From: Planctomycetota bacterium
GTDB lineage: Bacteria > Planctomycetota > UBA11346
Assembly (NCBI GenBank): GCA_028280785.1
Contig: JANQLF010000083.1
Coordinates: forward strand, 1-46,447
Reading direction: 5' to 3'
DNA length: 46,447 bases
Shown piece after piece: positions 26,710 to 35,628 of this stretch; the stretch's first letter is position 1, and every line of letters starts with the position of its first letter. The position numbers and the translations under genes are program-made. The notes under the pieces are model-generated. The model was not told where the DNA came from. It did no database searches and worked only from the letters and a program-made list of their open reading frames with translations.

Positions 26710-27874
26710 ACAGATGGGGTCAATTCCAATTAAACGCCATATCAAACATGAGCGCGATACTGGCGAGAGTTTTTTAAATCAGGGGCTTTATTATGAGCAC
26801 GTCACCACCATGGCCGGTTTTGATCAAGGTTATTCCATTTCTTATCACTTACGTCCGCCGACACGCGTTAAGGAAATCAACAGTTTTGGCGAAATAGATT
26901 TGAGTTGTCGTGAAACAGCACTGCGCCCACATCACATTCAAACCCAGCAACTAGAGCGTAGTGGCGAGTCCATATTAGGCCGGGTGCCGTTGTTTAAAAA
27001 TAATGATATCTTAGTTTCGCGCGCACAACCTGATAAACAACAGCAACACATTTACCGCAATGCCGGCGCTACAGAAATAATTTTTATTACCCAGGGGAGT
27101 GGACATATAGAATCGATGTTCGGAACACTGCCGTACAAGCAATATGATTATATTGTGATTCCGCAGGGCACAGCTTATCTTATCAAATCAAATAAGATTG
27201 AGGATGAATCACATTTAATTATTGAAACGCCTTCTTTGGTACAGCTACCGCAACGATACCTCAACCCGCAAGGACAATTAAAGCTCGGTGCACCATTTTA
27301 TGAGCGTGACATTCACGGACCCAGTGAGGCCCTATGTGTCGATCAGGATGAAGAGTGCACCATTTTATGTAAGCAAGACACACTGATTAATGAAATTATT
27401 ATGGCGCATCATCCCTTTGATGTGGTGGGGTGGGACGGGGTAGTTTATCCGTATACGATCAACGCTTTGGATTTTGAGCCAATTACTGGAACGGTTCATC
27501 AGCCACCACCGATTCATCAATTTTTTGAAGCCAGTGGTTTTGTTGTGTGTACCTTTGTGCCGCGCCATTTGGATTTACATAAGCAGGCAATAAAAGTGCC
27601 GTACGCACATAGCAATGTGCAAATGGATGAATTATTGTATTATGTCGACGGTAATTTTTCATCACGTAAGGGTATCAGTTCTGGTTCTGTGACCATGCAT
27701 CCGCGTGGTTTAACCCATGGCCCACATCCGGGGACCATTACCAAGAGTGAATCAGAAACATTTGTCAACGAATTGGCGGTGATGATTGATACCGTGCAGC
27801 CACTGCAATTATGTGAGGCCGCTTTGAGTATTGCTGATCCAAATTATCCCGTGTCGTGGATGGAGAACTCATGA
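26696..27874 (+). CDS. hmgA: Homogentisate 1,2-dioxygenase
   Basis: This 392-residue, cupin-type Fe(II) enzyme opens the homogentisate ring to maleylacetoacetate. The iron ligands lie in AHSNVQMDELLYYVDG (His305, Glu312) and HGPHPG (His341-344 region). GWDGVVYPYTIN and the QPPPIHQFFEASGFV segment are conserved features. It is shorter than the roughly 440-residue proteobacterial and human forms and belongs to the HSNVxxDE type. I place the start at ATG 26696, with GAAAGG 7 bases upstream; a TTG at 26675 would have no Shine-Dalgarno. It overlaps the FAH gene by 14 bases. Confidence 0.93.
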   Translation: MPAYKQMGSIPIKRHIKHERDTGESFLNQGLYYEHVTTMAGFDQGYSISYHLRPPTRVKEINSFGEIDLSCRETALRPHHIQTQQLERSGESILGRVPLFKNNDILVSRAQPDKQQQHIYRNAGATEIIFITQGSGHIESMFGTLPYKQYDYIVIPQGTAYLIKSNKIEDESHLIIETPSLVQLPQRYLNPQGQLKLGAPFYERDIHGPSEALCVDQDEECTILCKQDTLINEIIMAHHPFDVVGWDGVVYPYTINALDFEPITGTVHQPPPIHQFFEASGFVVCTFVPRHLDLHKQAIKVPYAHSNVQMDELLYYVDGNFSSRKGISSGSVTMHPRGLTHGPHPGTITKSESETFVNELAVMIDTVQPLQLCEAALSIADPNYPVSWMENS

Positions 27875-28482
27875 TTATTAAACCTGACGAAATGCCGCCC
27901 CACCATTTTTATCGTCATATGGTCTGGTGCATTACTCCACGGCCAATCGCTTGGGTCTCGTCATGCAATGCCGACGGTTTGGCAAATTTAGCGCCGTATA
28001 GTTTTTTTAATGGTATAGGTGCGAACCCACCAACATTGATGTTTTCAGCGGTCAATCGACGCGATGGGAGTAAAAAAGATACCGTCGCAAATATAGAAAC
28101 ACAAAAAGAGTTTGTGGTAAATATTGTCTCGCATGCCAATCGTGAGTCGATGAATTTAAGTTCTGCTGACTTCCCGTCTGATGAGAGTGAATTTGATGCT
28201 TGCAAATTAACACGCGGCGACAGTGAATATGTCAAAGTGCCGTATGTAAAAGAAGCGAGCATCCATATGGAGTGTTCTCTCAATCAAATAGTGCACTTAG
28301 GCGAGGGATCCTTGGCTGCAAACGTCATATTTGGCAATATTCTCAAAGTTCATATTGATGATGCTATTTTAGATGCAGATGGTGCAGTCGATCCAGAGAA
28401 GCTCGATACCATCGGTAGGCTCGGTGGTTCGTCTTATAGTCGCACGACCGAGCGCTTTGATATCCCGCGTCCAACTCTATAG
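27871..28482 (+). CDS. Flavin-reductase-like FMN-binding protein
   Basis: This roughly 203-residue split-barrel flavoprotein has the family hallmarks: VWCITPRPIAWVSS, GLANLAPYSFFNGIGANPPTL, then RRDGSKKDTVANI for FMN phosphate and ribityl binding, and FVVNIVS. Members reduce FMN with NAD(P)H or act as small flavoenzymes. ATG 27871 overlaps the hmgA stop (ATGA) with GGAG 5 bases upstream and is preferred to a GTG at 27856. Its presence inside a homogentisate operon is unusual; it occupies the place where a maleylacetoacetate isomerase would be expected, though it is not related to one. Confidence 0.88.
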   Translation: MIIKPDEMPPHHFYRHMVWCITPRPIAWVSSCNADGLANLAPYSFFNGIGANPPTLMFSAVNRRDGSKKDTVANIETQKEFVVNIVSHANRESMNLSSADFPSDESEFDACKLTRGDSEYVKVPYVKEASIHMECSLNQIVHLGEGSLAANVIFGNILKVHIDDAILDADGAVDPEKLDTIGRLGGSSYSRTTERFDIPRPTL

Positions 28483-28491
28483 TCGCAGCGA

Positions 28492-30495
28492 ATGGACGTC
28501 AGCTTACAGTCATTGCTTGATCTGGGCATAGCCCGAGAACGTGCCGAATCGATTGTCGATCAACTCGATTTTATTTTTACCAATATGTACGCCGATCAGC
28601 GTTGGCAAAAGATCTGTTCCGACATTTTAGATCCAGCGCTGCCGTTTGAACTCGACCAGATTTTATACGGACTGAATTATTGCGATGAATTAGAGCGTGG
28701 TGAATTATGCCCTATGTGGTATCCGGATCCTGAGCGCACAACCCATGCCCAGGAATGGATGCAGGAATTAGAGTTAGATTCCTACGATGATTTACACAAA
28801 TGGTCGGTGGCATGCAAAACATCATTTGCCGAAAAGATAATTCGAGATCTTGGTATCGTATTTAAGCAAGAGCCACAGGGTTATTTTGATACGAGTAAGA
28901 GCATTGAAGAATGTGTGTACTTGCCCGGTGCACAGCTGAACATTGCTGAGTCCTGTTTTCAGGCGGATCCAGATGCAACGGCAATTATTTGCGATCATGA
29001 AGATGGTAAGCTTACACAAATAAGCTACGCAGAATTGCGCAGCGAATCGGCACGCGTTGCCAACGGTTTGCTTGCCTTGGGTTTGAAGCCAGGCGACCGT
29101 GTGGCTATTTCGATGCCGATGAATGCCTTATCGATTTATCAGTATTTAGGAATTATTTCAGCGGGTCTGTGTGCAGTCTGTGTAGCTGATAGCTTTTCCA
29201 GTAGTGAGTTAGAGCTACGCTTAAATCTTTGTGATGTGCAGTATATATTTATACAAGATGTCATTATGCGTGGTGAGAAAGCACTTTCATCTTACGCAAA
29301 AATAAATCAAGCCCATCCGTGTAAGGCCATTGTCATACCTGCTAACGGCAAGAGGTCTTCACTCGGTTTGCGTAAAGATGATATTGCTTGGAATGATTTC
29401 TTGTCTGAAAATGAAGCATTAGATTTTCATATTACAGATTTTGATCAAGCGCACACCATATTATTTTCATCGGGAACCACGGCAGATCCGAAAGTCATTC
29501 CGTGGGATCATAGTGTGCCAATTAAAGGTGCAGGAGATGGGTATTTACATCAGGATATTCAAGCGGGTGAAGTGATCGCATGGCCAACGAATATGGGTTG
29601 GATGATGGGACCGTGGTTGGTCTTTGCGAGTTTAATCAATAAAGCGACGATTGCCTTATCAACACATTTACCGACCAGTCGAGCTTTTTGTGAATTTGTA
29701 CAAAATGCCGAAATTAATATGCTTGGATTGGTTCCAAGTTTAGTGCGTGCTTGGCGACAATTGGATGCCACCAAGGGTTTAAATTGGTCTGCTATTAAAC
29801 GTTTTAGTTCAACCGGTGAATGTTCCAATCGCGAAGACATGCACTGGTTGATGTCACGAGCTGGGTATAAACCAGTCATTGAATATTGTGGCGGTACTGA
29901 AACGGGTGGAGGTTATATAACGGGGACTATGGCCAAGCCAGCAATCCCAGGTTTATTTGCGTGCCCGGCTTTGGGTTTTTCTTGGTCATTAATAGATGAT
30001 GAAGTGTTTTTTGAACCACCAGTTATTGGCTTATCAACGAGATTATTAAATAAAGATCATCATGAGATTTATTTTGCTGATTGCCCAAGTGGCCCCGATG
30101 GACAGGTCTTACGTCGTCACGGTGATCAAATCAGTGCGCTTGCCCAAGGTTATTTTCAGGCGCAGGGTCGTAACGACGATACTATGAATCTCGGTGGCAT
30201 TAAAGTTGGCTCAGTGCAAATCGAGGAGCTCTTAAATACATTGGATGTTGTCGTAGAAACAGCGGCTATTGCTGTGGCACCCGAAGGTGGGGGACCAAGT
30301 CTTCTGGTTATTTATGCTGTATTGAATGCAGCGGCGCCGGATGATTTGCAAAAAAACATGCAGGGCATTATACGCGAGAAGCTAAATCCACTGTTTAAAA
30401 TTCATGATGTGCAGATCATCGATAAAATGCCACGAACAGAATCAAATAAAATTAAGCGCCGCGATTTACGGAATAAGTATGATCAGCATTCCTAG
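28492..30495 (+). CDS. Acetoacetyl-CoA synthetase-like AMP-forming ligase
   Basis: This 667-residue member of the ANL superfamily has all core motifs: TILFSSGTTADPK (ATP loop, near residue 323), EYCGGTETGGG (near residue 465), GYFQAQGRNDDTMNLGGIKV (hinge) and PRTESNKIKRRDLR, with the catalytic Lys near the C-terminus. An N-terminal acetyl-CoA synthetase-type cap is present. Acetoacetate is the product of the FAH step, so activation to acetoacetyl-CoA closes the pathway. It lies 9 bases after the flavin-reductase-like gene and ends the operon. Other short carboxylic acids are possible substrates. Confidence 0.85.
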   Translation: MDVSLQSLLDLGIARERAESIVDQLDFIFTNMYADQRWQKICSDILDPALPFELDQILYGLNYCDELERGELCPMWYPDPERTTHAQEWMQELELDSYDDLHKWSVACKTSFAEKIIRDLGIVFKQEPQGYFDTSKSIEECVYLPGAQLNIAESCFQADPDATAIICDHEDGKLTQISYAELRSESARVANGLLALGLKPGDRVAISMPMNALSIYQYLGIISAGLCAVCVADSFSSSELELRLNLCDVQYIFIQDVIMRGEKALSSYAKINQAHPCKAIVIPANGKRSSLGLRKDDIAWNDFLSENEALDFHITDFDQAHTILFSSGTTADPKVIPWDHSVPIKGAGDGYLHQDIQAGEVIAWPTNMGWMMGPWLVFASLINKATIALSTHLPTSRAFCEFVQNAEINMLGLVPSLVRAWRQLDATKGLNWSAIKRFSSTGECSNREDMHWLMSRAGYKPVIEYCGGTETGGGYITGTMAKPAIPGLFACPALGFSWSLIDDEVFFEPPVIGLSTRLLNKDHHEIYFADCPSGPDGQVLRRHGDQISALAQGYFQAQGRNDDTMNLGGIKVGSVQIEELLNTLDVVVETAAIAVAPEGGGPSLLVIYAVLNAAAPDDLQKNMQGIIREKLNPLFKIHDVQIIDKMPRTESNKIKRRDLRNKYDQHS

Positions 30496-30552
30496 TATTG
30501 CTGCGCAGCCAAGACAGAGCGTTGATGCATAGAATATGGTAAATTGCTGGGC

Positions 30553-32022
30553 TTATGGTTGAGCAGTCTCATATTTCTGCTCTTGCATCCGTCGGTTTTC
30601 ATTTTGCATGCGCCAAGAAAGCATTTTCTGTGAATAGGCTAGTAGAATGTCGCGATGTTCTGGGCTCTCACCTAAATCGTGAAATTCATCAGGATCATTT
30701 TGCAAGTCGTAGAGCATAGGTTTCATTGTAGGGTCAGCGAAGTGTACGTATTTCCAATGTTTATCACGAATAACCCATAGCGTGTTTAGTTTCATGTTAT
30801 CAGGGTCGCTGCTGTAACTGAATTCATGATGTATCTCTGTTTTGTCCCAATCACTGTCATCATTACTTTGTAAGTATGGTTTTAAACTTTGCCCTTGAAT
30901 GTGTTTTGGGATAGGCACACCAGCATAGTCGAGTATGCTTGGACAAATGTCTACTGATTCGGCAAATGCATCAACTTGTTGACCATAATATTGTTTAGCA
31001 TGCGGGTCGTGAACGATTCCAGGGATGTGCATGCTCTGATTATAAAAATGACCTTTGCCATTGAAAAAATGGTCTCCCATGTATTCACCATGATCCGACG
31101 TGAAAATAATTAATGTATCTTCCCAAAGGCCCATCTCTTTCATGCCATTAAATAAGACTCCAAGACTATCGTCTAATTCACTTATCATGCCATAGTAGAT
31201 CGCATTTATTTCTCGTTGCTCTTGTTCATCTACAAAGGCATTTGGTTGCATGTGCTTGAGATAGGGATGCTGCGGTTCAAGTTCTTCAGGGCGACGTGAT
31301 GCCTGAGGCATCTTGTCAGGGTTATACATACGATGATAGGGGTCACTGCAAATATGCGGTGGGTGTGGTTTAATGTAATTTAAACTTAAGAACCACGATT
31401 CATCATCTTTGTGCTCGTTAAAAAATGTAAGAGCTTGTTCGCTTAGAAAGCAACATTCACTGTCTTCAGCTTTATAATGTGCCGGGAAACTACGTTCGAT
31501 GTGCCCATCAGTGCCTGTCTCTGGGATATTGGGCTGATGAATGGCATCATGATTGAGCAACGATTCTGGATAACCTTTTTGGCGAAGATTTTCAAAATAC
31601 GCTTCAGAATCATATTCATGATATAAAATGGTTTCAAAACCCGGTAAAACATTGTCGTAAGAATTAAATCCTTTTTTGGGATGATCGTCCGATAAGATTC
31701 GTTGATCATAGGCATAATCATTATAACCAATGAAATAGGACTGCATACCAGCCTTGGTTAAATAATTTGCCAAGTTATCTTCCGCGGATTCCAGTGGTGT
31801 CATGTTTTGGATTGAATTATGTGAACATGCATAATGACCGGTAAAGAGTGACATGCGACTTGGACCACATGGCGCCGTTACGGTATAGAAGTTTTTAAAT
31901 AGAACCGATTCGCTGGCTAAAGCATCTAGATGCGGTGTTTTTATGAGAGGATGATTACGGCAGCTCATTAATTCGCTGCGAAATTGATCAGCCACGATAA
32001 GTACAATACGTTTGTAAGTCAT
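30553..32022 (-). CDS. Cytosolic sulfatase (Cys-type, S1 family)
   Basis: This 489-residue sulfatase hydrolyses sulfate esters. The maturation signature is APCGPSRMSLFTG, with Cys52 to be converted to formylglycine. Metal ligands are seen in LIVADQFRSE near the start and FTSDHGEYMGDH later. No signal peptide is present, so it acts on imported sulfated oligosaccharides. The start at ATG 32022 overlaps the GH20 stop (ATGA) with AGGTGG 7 bases upstream; a TTG at 32040 would lie before that site. A working formylglycine-generating enzyme must come from elsewhere, because the only FGE-like gene here lacks its first catalytic cysteine. Confidence 0.94.
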   Translation of the reverse strand: MTYKRIVLIVADQFRSELMSCRNHPLIKTPHLDALASESVLFKNFYTVTAPCGPSRMSLFTGHYACSHNSIQNMTPLESAEDNLANYLTKAGMQSYFIGYNDYAYDQRILSDDHPKKGFNSYDNVLPGFETILYHEYDSEAYFENLRQKGYPESLLNHDAIHQPNIPETGTDGHIERSFPAHYKAEDSECCFLSEQALTFFNEHKDDESWFLSLNYIKPHPPHICSDPYHRMYNPDKMPQASRRPEELEPQHPYLKHMQPNAFVDEQEQREINAIYYGMISELDDSLGVLFNGMKEMGLWEDTLIIFTSDHGEYMGDHFFNGKGHFYNQSMHIPGIVHDPHAKQYYGQQVDAFAESVDICPSILDYAGVPIPKHIQGQSLKPYLQSNDDSDWDKTEIHHEFSYSSDPDNMKLNTLWVIRDKHWKYVHFADPTMKPMLYDLQNDPDEFHDLGESPEHRDILLAYSQKMLSWRMQNENRRMQEQKYETAQP

Positions 32023-33908
32023 ACTTTTGCCACCTGACAACTATCTAATTGATCAGCAAGGGTGCATAAGAATTCTTGTAATCTAAAATATTCAGATGGT
32101 TTATTATCTGCATGCCAACGATCACTGAGCAATTGTTCAAAACGTCGTAATGCATCAGCAGTTTGAAAGTAATCTAACCCACATTGATCATCGCGCACGC
32201 CATTATGACATTGGATTAAATGGGCAGCTTCGTGCATAAGGATTTCACCCCACATACCTACGACCATGTCTTGACAACGATCGCTATGTAACTGCCCAGC
32301 TTGATGGAGGCATTGAATAAATTGACTGCGTATCTTGCACATTTCTGCAGCTGCTTCGGCGTAATGTTCATCTTCGCGAAAACCTTCCTTTTTCAGGCGA
32401 TTCATCGCATCGATTTTCCCTTGGTTCCACGTTGCTAAAATGGGGATGTCATTATCTGGATCGAATTGCATGTCGAGTTCGACATTGCGTAATTTCAGCT
32501 CCTTACTAAACGAACGCATTAACGCTGCTGCTTGTTCACTGCGATCATTTAATTCAATAACAGAAAAAGCTTGATCAAAGTTATCATTATTTTTGGGGTC
32601 AGCGTCCCAGGCACACTGAGCACCGAGTATTTGTCCGTGGAGTGAACAGCCAAGTAAACCTGGGTGACCATGATCACCCCAATCGGTGTTGAGTAATCCG
32701 CAAGCACCGTGTTTTTTACCACGTTCGGCAAAAGTCATGATGTTCTGTGATGCGTTATCTATTTGAGCAAAGAATTGGCTCCAGGCACTGGTACCAGGAC
32801 AAACGTAGTAGGGGAGCCCTGCTTTTTCGAAGGGTTCGCATGGACCACTGGCGCAATCGGGTGAATACGACCAATTTAAAACAGTGCATTCTTTTGGCAG
32901 ATCACTGATGTGCTCAGGATGCTCGAGTAAAATGTCACCCCACATTTGTGGTTTACGACCACGTTCAATGACGGCTTGAATAACTTGTTTCGTAAAATTC
33001 AAATAGAGTTCAGCGGTATCATGACCAGCAGCTTTATTTTTACCCACTTCAAGGTCTATAGTCTCATCACAGCAAATATTGAAGAATTTAGATGAAAAGA
33101 GTGGCAGGTATTCATCCAATAAATCATGTACGAGTTTTATTGAATCAGGATTAGTGCTATCCAGGGTGTAGTGTGCCTGACGATCAAACCACGAATAGGG
33201 ATAGTCCGAACCTTTGACATCTAATTCACACAAATGCTCAAGACGTTTGCTGCGTAATATCTCATAGCAGTGACCAAAGGTGGTCATCGAGGGGACTAAG
33301 TCGATGTGATGCTTTAGACATAGTTCATCGAGTTTTAATATTTCTTCAGCTGTAATCGGTGACTTACCAGCAGCAATGCCAGTATACTTTTGGAAATCAA
33401 AGGTGTGTTCAATATATAATTGCAGTTGATTGATTTTATAAAAAGAACAGCGTTCGACGATTTCGCAGAGCGTGTCATAAGTGGGCACTTTACCACGCGT
33501 GATGTCATAATAGAGGCCGCGAGCGGCAAAATCTGGTTTATCATTGATAATCAGATGTGGAATTTGTCTGCCATGTTGTCGAATTATTTGCCGAAGTGTT
33601 TGACAGGCATAAAATAAACCGGCACTATCAGCGCCAGATAATTCAACGCCCTGATCATTAATGTTGATTGTATAACTGTGATTAAGTTGCGGGTCGACAC
33701 GTAAACGTATATCAGCGTGATCGTCGTTAAGTCGCCTTAAGGTTCGAACCTGTAGTGCGCAGTATTTACTGAGTTCTTTAGCAATCTGTTCGGCACCCAA
33801 CAAATGTGTCGCATTATTTTCGCATTCTAAAATAATGGCACTCGCCTCATGTAATACATAAATATCTTCATCAATTTCTAAAGATTTAACAGTTGGAATT
33901 AAATACAT
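32019..33908 (-). CDS. Glycoside hydrolase family 20-like beta-N-acetylhexosaminidase
   Basis: This 629-residue protein has a GH20b-like N-terminal alpha/beta domain (about 1-120, ending GLFYACQTLRQI) and a TIM barrel starting ARGLYYDITRGKVPTYD. The catalytic Asp-Glu pair is in FNICCDETIDL (about residues 282-283), and WGDILLEHPE and LNWSYSP line the sugar site. No signal peptide is visible, so it is likely an exo-acting cytosolic enzyme. AAAGGAA lies 4 bases before the ATG. It is paired with a sulfatase and a GNAT gene, which points to sulfated GlcNAc or GalNAc oligosaccharides. Confidence 0.88.
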   Translation of the reverse strand: MYLIPTVKSLEIDEDIYVLHEASAIILECENNATHLLGAEQIAKELSKYCALQVRTLRRLNDDHADIRLRVDPQLNHSYTININDQGVELSGADSAGLFYACQTLRQIIRQHGRQIPHLIINDKPDFAARGLYYDITRGKVPTYDTLCEIVERCSFYKINQLQLYIEHTFDFQKYTGIAAGKSPITAEEILKLDELCLKHHIDLVPSMTTFGHCYEILRSKRLEHLCELDVKGSDYPYSWFDRQAHYTLDSTNPDSIKLVHDLLDEYLPLFSSKFFNICCDETIDLEVGKNKAAGHDTAELYLNFTKQVIQAVIERGRKPQMWGDILLEHPEHISDLPKECTVLNWSYSPDCASGPCEPFEKAGLPYYVCPGTSAWSQFFAQIDNASQNIMTFAERGKKHGACGLLNTDWGDHGHPGLLGCSLHGQILGAQCAWDADPKNNDNFDQAFSVIELNDRSEQAAALMRSFSKELKLRNVELDMQFDPDNDIPILATWNQGKIDAMNRLKKEGFREDEHYAEAAAEMCKIRSQFIQCLHQAGQLHSDRCQDMVVGMWGEILMHEAAHLIQCHNGVRDDQCGLDYFQTADALRRFEQLLSDRWHADNKPSEYFRLQEFLCTLADQLDSCQVAKV

Positions 33909-33917
33909 GGGTTTCCT

Positions 33918-34397
33918 TTAGGATTTTTTCTGATTGAGGCGATCTATATAAACGCCTGGCGTCGATCCTGCTATTTCAACAGCGCCAACAGTTTTAGCGT
34001 AGTATTCTTTCGGTCCAACGCCGCCAATGATCGCATAGCCGTAACCATCGTTGCGCATGCTGTGCATGCAAGACAGCATTAAACCAGTACCAAGTCCTTT
34101 GCCGCGCATGCGATCGTCAACCAGTGTGGGTCCAAACATATTTTTGATGACCACATCATAGACGGCGAAGCCAACAACTGCTCCATTTTCTGTAGCGATG
34201 AAACATTTGTGAGGCGCATGAGAAAATCCTGCCGCACATTCATCGACCCAATGGGGTGCTATGCTGCCTAGCCAATCGAGCACCGCGGTTTTTTCATAGG
34301 CCATGGCTCGGCGAACAGTGCAGCCTTTGCTGGTGATGTTCTCGAGGCATGCATCGAGCGGTGGAAGATCATAGAGTTTGACGAGCATATCGGTCAT
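33918..34397 (-). CDS. GNAT-family N-acetyltransferase
   Basis: This 159-residue protein has the acetyl-CoA pyrophosphate loop VDDRMRGKGLGTGLMLSCMH and a preceding beta strand AVVGFAVYDVV, with an ending GGVGPKEYYAKTVGA typical of GNAT. AAGGAA lies 8 bases before the ATG. It is the first gene of the GH20-sulfatase operon, 9 bases upstream of GH20, so an amino-sugar acceptor such as glucosamine is plausible. Protein or small-amine acetylation cannot be excluded. Confidence 0.85.
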   Translation of the reverse strand: MTDMLVKLYDLPPLDACLENITSKGCTVRRAMAYEKTAVLDWLGSIAPHWVDECAAGFSHAPHKCFIATENGAVVGFAVYDVVIKNMFGPTLVDDRMRGKGLGTGLMLSCMHSMRNDGYGYAIIGGVGPKEYYAKTVGAVEIAGSTPGVYIDRLNQKKS

Positions 34398-34466
34398 GGC
34401 TGTGTTTCCTTGAACGGGGCGATGCTAGGTGAGTGGATGCTGCTGTAAATGCACCGGCTTGGACCT

Positions 34467-34479
34467 ATTCATCATGAAT
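34467..34479. repeat. Short palindrome in the GNAT/barrel-protein divergent gap
   Basis: ATTCAT-C-ATGAAT is a perfect 6-base inverted repeat around one base, midway between two divergent genes. It could be an operator for either; nothing else in 34398-34551 was recognised. Confidence 0.3.
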
Positions 34480-34551
34480 GCATAGCCATCAAACACTTGG
34501 GCTGAAACCACGTAAGTGTTCGTAATAAGACTGTTTCACAGGAGATAGCAA

Positions 34552-35502
34552 TTGTCTAAGCAGATGACCCTGGCGTGTTTGTCCTTGATGTGTGCCCCGT
34601 TGTATGGGCAAGATGATTTGACTACGTGGTTTAGCAGTGATGTCCGCAGTTATAGTTTTATTGATGTTCAAACGGCTTATAGCCCATCTGAAGCGACGGA
34701 TGATGGTGATGAAGAAACAGATTGGCAGCAATTTAAGCTAGCTGGTTTGCATACCATCTATCAAAAAGACCGAATCGACGTGGCGCTGTGGGCTTCTTAT
34801 CAAGACGTGGCATTGGATACAGGGGCACGTCTTTCCCAAAGCATCGACCTGCCTGAGCACATGACCAGTACGCGCTTGGGTGTAACGGGTCGCTATGTCG
34901 AAGATGATTGGCTTATTGGTTTATCGGCCATGTGGCAAGACAATGGCGATGATGGTATTGGTGGAAATGAACAAGGCGAGCAAGTCAGCTTATTTGGTCA
35001 TTATCAATTAGAAAATCCATGGGGATTTTGGTTGGTTTTGCAACAAGAGGGTTTAGTCCAAGACGATTTTGTCGTCGGGGGCGGCGTTTCCTATAAAAGC
35101 GATAATTTAAATATGCGTTTAGGTTCGCCATGGGCCCAAATTGAATGGAAATTTGCAGAAGATTTCATGGCTAAGGCTATTTATTACGGTGGACCGTGGT
35201 ACGCCGATGTAACGTGGTTTTGGCATAGTCAGTGGCGTTCGGGAATTGGTTTCCAGCAACGCCACGATGGCTTTTATCGTGATGATCGCGCAGATGATGA
35301 CCACCAATTTCAGATAATTCAATATCAAGCAGATATCTTTGTCACGCATGAGTTGAAGAATTATAAATATCTGAGTGCACGTTTGGGTTGGCTCTTTGAT
35401 CGACTTGCATTTGAAGACGATCCTTATGAAGACGATGGCGATTTACGCTTAGAGATCGATGACGCCCCTGTGTTGGAACTGTCGTTTTCTTGGTGGTTCT
35501 AA
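34552..35502 (+). CDS. Outer-membrane beta-barrel (porin-like) protein
   Basis: This 316-residue protein has a short signal peptide (MTLACLSLMCAPLYGQDD). Alternating aromatic/hydrophobic strands and acidic turns run through it (DVALWASYQDV, RYVEDDWLIGLSAMW, QVSLFGHYQLENPWGFWLVL), and it ends LELSFSWWF, a C-terminal aromatic strand typical of barrel insertion. The start is TTG: AGGAG lies 7 bases upstream, while the next ATG (34564) is 12 bases farther and would shorten the basic head of the signal. It diverges from the GH20/sulfatase operon and could admit its oligosaccharides; that link is inference. Confidence 0.75.
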   Translation: MSKQMTLACLSLMCAPLYGQDDLTTWFSSDVRSYSFIDVQTAYSPSEATDDGDEETDWQQFKLAGLHTIYQKDRIDVALWASYQDVALDTGARLSQSIDLPEHMTSTRLGVTGRYVEDDWLIGLSAMWQDNGDDGIGGNEQGEQVSLFGHYQLENPWGFWLVLQQEGLVQDDFVVGGGVSYKSDNLNMRLGSPWAQIEWKFAEDFMAKAIYYGGPWYADVTWFWHSQWRSGIGFQQRHDGFYRDDRADDDHQFQIIQYQADIFVTHELKNYKYLSARLGWLFDRLAFEDDPYEDDGDLRLEIDDAPVLELSFSWWF

Positions 35503-35532
35503 GCAAATTGCGATACTGATGCTGCCGCTTAA

Positions 35533-35554
35533 GTAATTGTAAAAATTACATTTA
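35533..35554 (+). terminator. Weak AT-rich hairpin after the barrel gene
   Basis: GTAATT and AATTAC pair around a 5-base loop and are followed by ATTTAT. The stem is AT-rich and short; it may end transcription of the barrel gene before the kinase. Confidence 0.3.
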
Positions 35555-35628
35555 TGGTGAATCAGCCTATGTCATAAGTCGCATGGCAATACGCTTGTAC
35601 GTATGCTCTAGCACTTAGAGTACCGGCC

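Noticed and set aside
27915..28283. 122-residue minus-strand frame
   Set aside because: Antisense shadow of the flavin-reductase-like gene, whose sense frame has clear family motifs and operon overlap.
30496..30552. Intrinsic terminator between converging genes
   Set aside because: GCTGCGCAGC is a perfect 10-base palindrome but has no usable loop and no T-run on either side.
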